Assembly (NCBI GenBank): GCA_030527185.1
Contig: JAUNBF010000029.1
Coordinates: 1-46,708, forward strand
Length of the DNA: 46,708 nt
Reading direction: 5' to 3'
Origin: Planctomycetia bacterium
Lineage (GTDB): Bacteria > Planctomycetota > Planctomycetia > Pirellulales > Thermoguttaceae
Every line of letters begins with the position of its first letter. Within the stretch, counting starts at the first letter, position 1. Shown one piece after another: positions 28,201 through 33,835 of this stretch. The notes under the pieces are model-generated. The model made no database searches and was not told the origin of the DNA. It worked only from the letters and a program-made list of their open reading frames with translations. The position numbers and the translations under genes are program-made.

Positions 28201-31200
28201 ACCTTTACCGTATCGGAAGGTGAGACGGCAAGTGCGGCTCTGGCGTTCGCGGAAAAAGCCAGCCTGACCGTTTCTGTCCAACTTCCCGAAGGAGCCAACG
28301 CCGATTTGACCGAAGCGACCGGTTGGCTGTACGATAGCGACAACCAATTGATAAATACCGCCGAAGTGGACGAAAATGGGAATCTGAATTTCTCGCTGCT
28401 CGAAAACGGAACCTACACCCTTGTCGTCCTGAATGGTCAATACGTCCAAATGACGACCCTCACCATCGACGAACTCACCGAAACCGCCTCCGTCACTCTC
28501 ATCCAAGCCCCCGTTACCATCACCGGAACCGTTACACTTGAAGGCGCTGCCGTTGAAGGTGCCGTTGTTCTGGTGGAAAATGAAAATGGTATTGTTGTGG
28601 GGATGACATTTACAGATGCCATGGGAAAATACAATCTTTCCGTATTAGATACGGGAAGCATCACACTCAGTATTAGCGGAAATGATATTCAGCAGAAATC
28701 CTGTGTTTTGACAATAGGCGAGGAAACAGAATCTATATCTTTCGATATCGAAGTGGAAGCATTTCATTCTGGAGTATTCTCTTCATCTTTTACGGCCAAT
28801 CTTGAAAATTTCTTGTTAGCTGAAATTCACAAATACTCTATATTATCATCTGGTAATCTTGCCTCTTTCCAAAATTTATCAACATCTAACGTTCTTTCTA
28901 GTTCGTGTTGCATTCAAACATTCCCAAGAATTTCTTCTGAAATATTTAGTATGATTTTCGACAGTCGTCATTATGCTGATTTTACCAATATTTTCAGTAT
29001 GATTAGTGTAACTGCGGCAAATCTTTCCCCAATACCTAATTGTGAATGTGTTGATGACAGACTTTATCAACAACTTGTTTCTATAGTAAATAACCAAGGT
29101 AATTTGTCCTCCAGATCGCTTCAACAATTATCGGCATCAGAAGAGGTCAGAACAAAAGCAAGACAGGATCTCATGTGGAATGTTGGCTTATTTGCTTTTC
29201 AATTTACTCCTATTAAAGCGGTAAAACTTGGTGTGGATCTTATATCTTTAGGACGAGCATTTTATCAGTTAGCTGAAGTTTTTAGGGATAATCCAGGAGT
29301 TCTTCAAAGCTTGCAAACCTGGATTAGTTCAGGAAGGACCATTATTGGTGGTATCGGTCAAAGAATTTATGAGTGCATGCGAGACAGTTCTGATGCTAAT
29401 TTACGCGCACTGCGTCAACAATTTGACTCATTAACAGACTGGTATTATCTAAATGATCCAAGCCGGAAACTATCGCAGACACCTGATAGCATGACAGGGG
29501 TTCTTCGCAAGGCAACAATGCAAGAAATTACGGCGGAGCGACAGGTAAGGAACGCATTAAGAGCCTCTATATCCTCAATTGGAGATGCCCTGATGATTGG
29601 AGATATCATCGAAATAGGTACAGGACTGGGAACTTATTTTGATGCTTGTGATGAGAATGAAAAGGCTATTCGTGATACAAAAGAGTCACTTGAGGAATTT
29701 GGGGATTTGGTTAACCGCATACCAGAATGTCGTTGTAACCCATGTCAATGCGCAAAAGATGACGACGATGATCACGATCCGCCGGAGGATGATCCGAAGG
29801 ATCGTGACAATTCGGACGAGCCGCAATCCTGCGATCCGAATGAGATTAATGGGCCGGTGGGGTATGATTTTGTGACGGTGAATGAGGGGACGGAGGAGGA
29901 GCCGTTTTTGGTGATTACGACGCCGAACTGGGTGGCGGGGGACGCGACGAAGGAGCAGGATTTCAGGATTTATTTCGAGAATAAGAGTTCCGCAACGGCT
30001 GCGGCGCAGGAAGTCTTTGTGACAACAACGTTGCCGGAGGAGTTGGACTGGTCGACGTTCGAGTTGCGGGAAATCTGTATCGGGAACCAGGTTTTCGACG
30101 ATACGATCGGGTACATGGACGGCGTGTGGACGGTGAATCAGACTTCGACGGGAGACCAGATCAAGATTTCCGTCACGTTCAACGAGGATACTGGCGAAGC
30201 GAAGTGGTACCTGCGTTCGTGGGTCGCTTCAACGGCAGACAATTTCCCAACCAGCGCTTATGAAGGCTTTTTGCCGCCGAATGATAAGGAGAAGCACGAC
30301 GGCGAAGGGTATGTGGCGTTTGCGATTCGGATGGATGAAGATTTGGCGACCGGAACGCGAATTGAAACGAACGCGAGTATTGTTTTTGACACGAACGAGC
30401 CGATCGTGACGAATACGTGGGTCACGACAATTGACGCGGACAAGCCGGTAGCGGAAATCAAGTCGGCAACGCGAACGGAAGGTGGATGGGAAGTGACATG
30501 GGACGGCAGTGACAAAGGGTGTGGAATTGCCGCGTGGGGAATATTTGTTTCGATCAATGGTGCGGAAGAAGTTCACTGGAAGACTTTTGGTGCCTCAACG
30601 AAGTCTGCGATTTATGAAGTGGCTGGCGACGATACGAATACTTACGAATTCCGTGTCGTGGCGGTGGATTATGTTCGTCTCGCGGAGATTCCTTCCATCT
30701 CGTCCGATTCTGGTTTGAAGATGGTTTTGCAGAAGGATTCGCACGATTACACAACGGCTAACGCGACGGATGCGATACCGGACTCTGTGGTAATGATTTC
30801 CGACTGGGATTCGTTTTATGGGGAGATTTGGTCGGAGGGGGTGAATGTGCAGAGGGCGGGAGATTCGGTGAGCGTAAAGGTGACGTATAATCCGAAGTTG
30901 TTTGTAATTGAGGAGTTGCGGAATGTGCCGAAGGGGATTGAGGGGACGATTTCGGATGAAGTGACGGAGGCGGATGGGAACGTGACGGTGGAGGTGACGT
31001 TTACGGTCGGGGGGAGTGATTTTACGGCCAACGGGGCAAACACGTTCTGGGGTTCGATCTACTTCACTCCGGCTCAAACGGAAGGGTCGGGGGTTTCCGG
31101 GTTGATGACGACGGAACCTGTGGGGATTTTGGTCAATCAGCAGGTGTTGGAAACAGAGGTGGAAGCACTGCCGTACGACATGAATCGGGATCGTAGCATT

Positions 31201-31767
31201 GACATCGACGATTTGATTGCGTTTGCGAGGTTGTTTGGAAATTCGACGGAGAAAGATAAGGATTCGGTTCTCGCGGACTACAACAAAGATGGACAGGTGG
31301 ACATTGACGATCTGATTCTCTTCGCCCAAAATTTCGGTCTGAAGAAAGGGACAACGGGAATCGTGATGCCGGAAACGCGGAACAATAACATCTCACAAAC
31401 GGTTGAAATTTCAGAAGATACAGAATCGGAACCGTTGAAAACTTCCGTCGCGGCAGAGCCACAGCCCGTTGCCGCGATGGCTTTGAACGTGGAGGGGGAG
31501 TCTGCCGACATTTCGACCACGCCAACGATTCCATCCGCCATTTTGGCCGAGCCACTTTTCTCTTGGGAGGAAGATGAGACGACGATTTCGCTCCTGGCGA
31601 TGCGTTACGAGCCAGTTGTTTCCGCTTCAGTGATGCCGTCTGCGGTGGATGAGGTTTTCCAGGAAGATGATTTTCTCGCCTGGGATGTTTCTGCCACGCA
31701 AAACCCCGTGGAGTCGCTTTTCAGCGATGATCCGTTGGAATGGAAGAAGTTGCGTGTGAAGAAATAG
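19258..31767 (+). CDS. Giant multidomain surface protein (LEPR-XLL-like, beta-helix, Cna-B-like repeats, dockerin)
   Basis: A 4169-aa secreted protein. Domains in order: an LEPR-XLL-like export motif, FESLEERTLLS (32-42); right-handed beta-helix modules with GGGIYN and NSTISGN repeats (about 160-1400), each new module opening with a CSLREA-like LREAI/LREAL motif (near 383, 723 and 1029); a second parallel-helix stretch (about 1580-1880); a CARDB-like domain (about 1886-2008); a TIG-like segment (about 2142-2205); seven or eight carboxypeptidase-regulatory/Cna-B-like repeats (about 2400-3160, SGTITD... pattern); a cysteine-containing helical region (about 3167-3500); an acidic DDDDDH linker (about 3501); DUF11-like and Fn3-like domains (about 3535-3818); a cohesin-like region (about 3850-3958); and a dockerin pair, DMNRDRSIDIDDLIAF and DYNKDGQVDIDDLILF (about 3975-4030). 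The fold types suggest adhesion or polysaccharide binding at the cell surface. No catalytic site is evident. Codon use changes sharply along the gene. Confidence 0.9.
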   Translation: MKTKRFFSTLFPTRQARTRKLPAHARPNLLRFESLEERTLLSVTPLEYSALQTEYSSLHLPESPDSLNIIEINAEELTVAALKSAISEAATTTESDLIVLRTTADHNTITYTAQSDEIKVSIDSTQFGSLTIVSLGTDSDGNSIPLTLDAAQLSRVITVSGSTTLNLGGLTLTGGKSSSSASNTYRGGGIYNYSGTLTVTNCTISGNTASYYGGGIYNYGTLTVTNSTISGNTASYGGGIYNDYFGTLTVTNSTISGNTASYGGGIYNYNRGTINAYNSIIAMNYASSGAANLDGPLSASSSNNWLDYNPYFVCGPVFDASGKLTNADSVDYHLLPYSPLVNYLEEGYVGFYEYEGEPSNVPMDFSVVTTLDDEFDLTNDVISLREAIWYVSQVDTTITFSDTLFSEENPTGTILLETELYVDKPIIIDGANRITLDGQEKTRLIYNHSNLEIIGMTLTKGKANSGGGIYNSNYGILTVKNSMISGNTSSSNGGGIYNSGYGILTVINSTICGNTSSSDGGGIYNYNDGILTVINSTIWGNTSSSNGGGIYIYNYRGNDNDNDNNVTITNSTISGNSANSGGGIYNRNTLELYNSIVSLNYVKNSETNIDSSSYSGNNNLIGGNPLFVSPPIFNAEGQLTNAESLDLHLRSDSAAINAGDSSQITEGTIDRDGHTRIQDEKVDIGAYEYQGDRNDAPIPFSSVVNTPNDSFDLTDDEWSLREAIYWAPENTRITFAEHLEGTITLEQGQLILDRVLTIDGGGRITLDANRQGRAILVEAGTEEQPVILNGLSITGGYGNSNGGGIFNNYGTLIVFNSDIYRNNASYGGGIASLGSLTLINSAIWENDASYGGGIWGEGEQIVITNATITGNMGWQAGGGIISDGTLVEINNSIVSMNYTYEGEDNNIEATYTGNNNFFDYNPMFVSGPVLYRDPYNYYDGNWYYYPYDYYYSYEGSRPLLDLRLRSDSPAIDSGNNTLASEGRDIVNKTIDIGAYEYQGDRNDAPFYSSVVDTLNDSFDLTDGEWSLREALFWATEYTTITFADGLEGSILLRGSLLIDKTLSIDGKNKITLDANKRSGVIKVSAGTEETPVILKGLTFTNGTYEGGITNFGVLIVEDSAITKNSSSNTGPYRYGGGGIFNSGTMTIRNTSITDNSSEYSSGGGGIYNYGTMAITNSIISNNKTSDYGYGGGIASYGYNGKLTITNSLISDNSSGYGGGIHYGNYHYNYEEYYIGLVVANCTIAGNSADSGGGIYVDNDSYGYSEVDVYNSIIACNVAEDGKNDVSLGHYGIVEDEYYHWLMNGCNNLSSYVKWGGANSTNNYEYDPDLPLFENIEEKNYRLSINSQAIDKGANQYAYAVGMDEAWLDLAGRKRFVGNNIDLGAYELSGISISQNSVYRGNVELSWEPYAHTANVRITWISGTTATILGTFDAEGQYTWNTTVFGDGHGLLKIEYLNEHGKTITSSSVSGVILNDESIALHRGEITENENWTADKVHLVVGRVDIRSDVAVTIEKNTIVKFWKNAYLNTESNASVTVQDNVVFTRAEDDEIGGDTNKDGNLSVPKYGNSYLRGAGKYDFNDLTMKYLMQTRMGTLSNDETWLAGEVYHITGTVSIPYGVTLTILPGAILKFDTGCSLIVASGGSLIAEGNRAQPIVFTSVNDNSYGGNTNEAAPVPGDWGAILSYGGDVVLNHCKLFYGGDGEYSNQGDGMIWNQGGNISISNCEIAHSLLRLVSSDYGTTTIQNSILRDGRWGVTGNANVTNCVIADCSTALEGWGGTLTNSIVYFSDCSYTQFNTTYSVFWNSGTVPYGEGNREVNPLFRDAKNGDYRLQAGSPCIDAGDGTVATETDITGAPRYSDPYTTPTGKPDADGEYVDIGAYEFTESASSSIDLTPIDVQAPGQAVTGEKATIQWTIRNNGSAPAIGTWTDEIYLISETGQKIVVGEVTHAGNITASDLQTFYAEVTVPNVKNGNWTFGVRVNPNREIFEGIATDNNVLQAASVTTVSVPALVWGDSFAVSKAGEMYQLTIPANEEYYLCYSYVTKNAQNNIAITARENALPSDSHYDYTASTKSLSVFQGSVIDHYENQLILYIPQSNQERTVYLSMDSSHENVTGKLEQVNAEFAIYGFSRNIVSSVSTSPRTSVQFGEQSSITLVGTGFTEGMTAVLKHSPGTFEMTGTTPWADINGTVRVVSPTQAVLTFDMDVDNSLSAVYSQFYDLVITHNGVSTTLKESIWAASKTNASQRTIAASLEIPDSVRSGRVYKGYIVYENISSREWYVPVFTVHGTSSTPVGLTEDSLVTGESIHLLGTGSQTPGILAPGESGRVPFYFLAGGGTQISFGSWVSDITTKPMFESEYWDTWEEFHQDLSAAVNQLAARDYHTYDYDYVVSFLKAQKAGEATTGLSGFLRYPDSDTPLANCTIQASWIVGAGTEEEYTQYETVTTDEEGFYVFNFLPQNAEITLELISGAYDLSQTNLTLTENRDITNYSLSALPFGSLTGRILNQNKRAEKEVTVILTSESGERTYTQTDRMGSYSFDDLTHGNYTLSVNYEGKFLPTEEIAVVVSNGEPQTGLNWNVDTGAKLSGTITDIANQPIANVNILIQDSEGNQLFAFSDENGVYSLAGLEPGEFELKIWADGYVSSVETIVVPEDGILEKNLTLTAGLTISGSLLDTQGNAVSEALLYFIDENENISIADLNEDGTYSTGGLVAGTYTVALYSTEGLLNQKTEITLTEGESREGVNFVWREFAGLSGVISDANGNGLYGLQLVLFQGEDYYQTATTDISGRYTFTGLISGAYELSIGGMAQTWQISCDGTSQTQNITLNYLGTVSGILTNASGAGVSYAEIQIVKNGEYVTSVYTDENGSINICFSEAGIYDLYASCQEGIFTSQTVTIESGSEVALEMSLGTHSANVACSGLTALEDSEVQLFWSIGRLNADGLVVESFNGETKNLDGFSISGLVAGNYKLVAVYGNSAAETTFTVSEGETASAALAFAEKASLTVSVQLPEGANADLTEATGWLYDSDNQLINTAEVDENGNLNFSLLENGTYTLVVLNGQYVQMTTLTIDELTETASVTLIQAPVTITGTVTLEGAAVEGAVVLVENENGIVVGMTFTDAMGKYNLSVLDTGSITLSISGNDIQQKSCVLTIGEETESISFDIEVEAFHSGVFSSSFTANLENFLLAEIHKYSILSSGNLASFQNLSTSNVLSSSCCIQTFPRISSEIFSMIFDSRHYADFTNIFSMISVTAANLSPIPNCECVDDRLYQQLVSIVNNQGNLSSRSLQQLSASEEVRTKARQDLMWNVGLFAFQFTPIKAVKLGVDLISLGRAFYQLAEVFRDNPGVLQSLQTWISSGRTIIGGIGQRIYECMRDSSDANLRALRQQFDSLTDWYYLNDPSRKLSQTPDSMTGVLRKATMQEITAERQVRNALRASISSIGDALMIGDIIEIGTGLGTYFDACDENEKAIRDTKESLEEFGDLVNRIPECRCNPCQCAKDDDDDHDPPEDDPKDRDNSDEPQSCDPNEINGPVGYDFVTVNEGTEEEPFLVITTPNWVAGDATKEQDFRIYFENKSSATAAAQEVFVTTTLPEELDWSTFELREICIGNQVFDDTIGYMDGVWTVNQTSTGDQIKISVTFNEDTGEAKWYLRSWVASTADNFPTSAYEGFLPPNDKEKHDGEGYVAFAIRMDEDLATGTRIETNASIVFDTNEPIVTNTWVTTIDADKPVAEIKSATRTEGGWEVTWDGSDKGCGIAAWGIFVSINGAEEVHWKTFGASTKSAIYEVAGDDTNTYEFRVVAVDYVRLAEIPSISSDSGLKMVLQKDSHDYTTANATDAIPDSVVMISDWDSFYGEIWSEGVNVQRAGDSVSVKVTYNPKLFVIEELRNVPKGIEGTISDEVTEADGNVTVEVTFTVGGSDFTANGANTFWGSIYFTPAQTEGSGVSGLMTTEPVGILVNQQVLETEVEALPYDMNRDRSIDIDDLIAFARLFGNSTEKDKDSVLADYNKDGQVDIDDLILFAQNFGLKKGTTGIVMPETRNNNISQTVEISEDTESEPLKTSVAAEPQPVAAMALNVEGESADISTTPTIPSAILAEPLFSWEEDETTISLLAMRYEPVVSASVMPSAVDEVFQEDDFLAWDVSATQNPVESLFSDDPLEWKKLRVKK
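19816..20062 (+). repeat. In-frame tandem repeats, 72-78 bp, in the beta-helix
   Basis: Units begin with GGCGGCGGGATTTACAAC at 19816, 19894, 19966 and 20044, so they are 78, 72 and 78 bp long (26, 24 and 26 codons). Between them CTGACGGTCACGAAC and ATCAGTGG(A/G)AATACAGCC are repeated almost without change. The near-identity at DNA level implies recent duplication or ongoing recombination. Confidence 0.85.
20653..20914 (+). repeat. In-frame tandem repeats, 81 bp, in the beta-helix
   Basis: Units start at 20653, 20734, 20815 and 20896, exactly 81 bp (27 codons) apart, each with GG(C/T)GG(C/T)GGGATTTA. Inside them ATACTGACCGTCATAAACAG is repeated in units two and three and nearly so in the first. 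Just after, a short AACGAT hexamer run (20929-20950) encodes an Asn-Asp stretch. Confidence 0.85.
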
Positions 31768-31986
31768 TGTTTACCTCTCTTACAACATTTCCCCCCTTGG
31801 GAGGCTTTCCAGTCCATGCCTCCCTGGGTGGAATTTCTGCATGTTCCTCCGAAATTTTTCCTAAAAAGTCAAAAAAGTTCCCCCCCTGTCTGGATTTTCC
31901 CACGGATTTTGTGTAGAATGGAGGATTGACGGTTGACGGAAAGAAATTTTGGAAAAATTTTGAGTAAAAAACAGAGGAACTTGTCC
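31768..31986. other. Spacer after the giant gene
   Basis: A hairpin with a 7-bp stem, GGGAGGC (31799-31805) and GCCTCCC (31818-31824), could end the giant transcript, but no T run follows. A C7 run lies at 31880-31886. TAGAAT at 31914-31919 is a possible -10 for the next gene without a good -35. AGAGGAA at 31973-31979 is the ribosome-binding site of the PQQ-propeller gene. Confidence 0.45.
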
Positions 31987-33546
31987 GTGAAAAGAGTGCT
32001 GATTTTAGGAATTTTGCTGGGAGCAAGCGGTTTAACGGGTCTGTATGGAGCCGACTGGCCGATGTGGCGAGGAGCGAACCGGGACGGAATTTCGCGGGAT
32101 ACCGGCCTGATGCGGCAATGGCCGGAAGAAGGGCCACCGCTGGTCTGGCGTAATAACACCGTCGGAAACACGATGAATGGCCTGGCGGTGATGGGTTCGG
32201 CGGTCTATACCGTAGGAAGCAAGGGTGGCATGGAATGCGTTTTCTGCATTAACAATGAAACTGGCAAAACACTCTGGGCCAGACCGATTGGCAAAGGGTA
32301 CAGCCGTTCGTTTTATCCGATTCAACGCTCCACCCCGACGATTTACAAAAACCTGATTTACGTCCTGAGTTCCGCAGGAAATCTGGTCTGCATGAATTCG
32401 GGGGACGGGATGACGCGATGGTATCGGAATGTCATGACGACGATGGGTGGCGTTCTTCCTCCTGGTGGCTACGCGGAATCCCCTTACGTGGATGGAAAAT
32501 GGGTCATTGTCTGTCCCGGTGGTCCCAATGCGTCGATGGTGGCGATCGACCGTCATTTTGGACAGAATGTGTGGGTCGCGAAATCAGGAATGGCGGCAGG
32601 TTATTCCTCCATTATCAAAGCCTCTTTCGGACGGGAACACCAGTATGTTTCGTTTTCGGCAGAAGGTCTTTTTGGTGCCAAAGTCCGCGGCGGCGATGTC
32701 CGTTGGCGCTACGAGGCACCCGCCAACGCGGCAGGGGTCAGTGCCACGCCACCACTCTGGTTTGGACAGACCATGCTGGCATCGAGCAGCACAGGAACAG
32801 GGGTCGTCTGGCTGCAAAAAGAGGGGCAGGCCTACAAGGCGCAGGAAGTCTGGTTTAACAAAGACCTGGCCGTTCCCACGGGCGACCTTCTCAAAATCAA
32901 CGACTACGTTTTTGCCTGCACGGAAAAGGATGGTCTGGTCTGTTTCAGCTATCGTGACGGAAAGATTCTCTGGTCGGACAAGTCTCTTTTTCCCGGTGAT
33001 GAGGAGGAAGAATCGGCAACTCCGAAAAAATCGAAAAAACGCCAGAGCGCTTCGAGCGACCCCCCTGCCAGTGTGGTGACAGGGCCGACATATCTTGCCT
33101 TTGCGGAGGAGGATTCGGAGGATACCCGCCAGTTCACCATCCCCAAAGCAGCCAAGAGCAAAAAAGCCAAAAAACGGGTGGCTCCCCCCAAACCGCCCAG
33201 GTACATGGCGACGATGACGTACGCGGAAGGTTTTCTTTATATTCGCACCTCGGCTGGGGAACTGGCTCTGGTGGAAGCGAATCCCAACGGTTTTCACCTG
33301 CGTGGAAAAATCGCTCTGCCGCAGATGAAGCGTGGCCTGGGAGTCACCCCTGTAATTGCGAACGGGCATCTATACCTCCGGGAAGGAAGTACGATTTTCT
33401 GTTTCGACATTCGCGACAAATCCCGACAGGAGGAAAGTTCCGAATCCTCCCAAGAGACGCAGGAAACGCCTTCCGAGAAACGTTCTTTACCAGGAATGCC
33501 CACCGGCCCGGAAGTCCGCCAACGAGGCGTTCCGCGAGTCGGATAA
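31987..33546 (+). CDS. Exported PQQ-like beta-propeller protein
   Basis: A 519-aa protein with a signal peptide (KRVLILGILLGASGLTGLYG, cleavage likely before ADW). The mature part begins with WPMWRGANRDGIS, the typical opening of planctomycete PQQ-like (BamB-related) propellers. Propeller blades follow with the pattern GxxxCxxxxGxxxW, for example GKTLWARPIG and DGKILWSDKS. A lysine- and proline-rich insert (about 355-415) interrupts the propeller. No dehydrogenase residues stand out, so a scaffold or binding role is more likely than catalysis. GTG at 31987 is chosen because AGAGGAA lies 7 bases before it and it starts right at the signal peptide; a TTG at 31933 would add 18 residues. The AATTGAT repeats start 10 bases after the stop. 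Confidence 0.85.
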   Translation: MKRVLILGILLGASGLTGLYGADWPMWRGANRDGISRDTGLMRQWPEEGPPLVWRNNTVGNTMNGLAVMGSAVYTVGSKGGMECVFCINNETGKTLWARPIGKGYSRSFYPIQRSTPTIYKNLIYVLSSAGNLVCMNSGDGMTRWYRNVMTTMGGVLPPGGYAESPYVDGKWVIVCPGGPNASMVAIDRHFGQNVWVAKSGMAAGYSSIIKASFGREHQYVSFSAEGLFGAKVRGGDVRWRYEAPANAAGVSATPPLWFGQTMLASSSTGTGVVWLQKEGQAYKAQEVWFNKDLAVPTGDLLKINDYVFACTEKDGLVCFSYRDGKILWSDKSLFPGDEEEESATPKKSKKRQSASSDPPASVVTGPTYLAFAEEDSEDTRQFTIPKAAKSKKAKKRVAPPKPPRYMATMTYAEGFLYIRTSAGELALVEANPNGFHLRGKIALPQMKRGLGVTPVIANGHLYLREGSTIFCFDIRDKSRQEESSESSQETQETPSEKRSLPGMPTGPEVRQRGVPRVG

Positions 33547-33556
33547 CGGGGTTTTT

Positions 33557-33582
33557 AATTGATAATTGATAATTGATAATTG
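33557..33582 (+). repeat. AATTGAT heptamer repeat behind the PQQ-propeller gene
   Basis: Three perfect AATTGAT units plus AATTG. It begins 10 bases after the stop codon and reads in the direction of the gene. The gap 33547-33835 has no gene that I can support. Confidence 0.8.
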
Positions 33583-33761
33583 CTTGTAGTTCAAACCGGT
33601 AAGTATTGGTGCTGTGTTGAACTATAGTATATCCATAGGAAGTATCCAACGTTTACTAGAAATGGGAATTATCACCGAGAAAAGTAAGAAGAAAAATGAG
33701 AGAATGTTTTTTAGAAGTGCTTTAGTGTACTGTTAAACTTATAAATATCATGAATCAGAAC

Positions 33762-33810
33762 ACGATTACCCATAAAAATACGGCATGAACATCAATAATT
33801 ATCAATTACC
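33762..33810 (-). repeat. Second copy of the composite intergenic repeat
   Basis: The 30 bases 33762-33791 match 8745-8774 with two differences, and heptamer units (AATTATC, AATTACC) follow at 33797-33810. It is oriented against the array at 33557-33582, so the two heptamer arrays form inverted flanks around about 215 bp. It ends right before the G8 run. Confidence 0.7.
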
Positions 33811-33812
33811 TA

Positions 33813-33820
33813 GGGGGGGG
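33813..33820 (+). repeat. Poly-G tract (G8) upstream of the BatA operon
   Basis: Eight G followed by TAGAGAGAGA lie 15 bases before the ATG at 33836. The 13 bases G8-TAGAG also occur at the G10 tract in the PEP-CTERM gene. The run lies just outside normal ribosome-binding distance; AGAGAGA is the more likely, weak ribosome-binding site. Confidence 0.6.
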
Positions 33821-33835
33821 TAGAGAGAGATTTTC

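Noticed and set aside
33583..33761. Possible insertion sequence between the inverted heptamer arrays
   Set aside because: Only about 180 bp without a transposase frame; target duplications are not visible. Kept only as part of the composite repeat observation.
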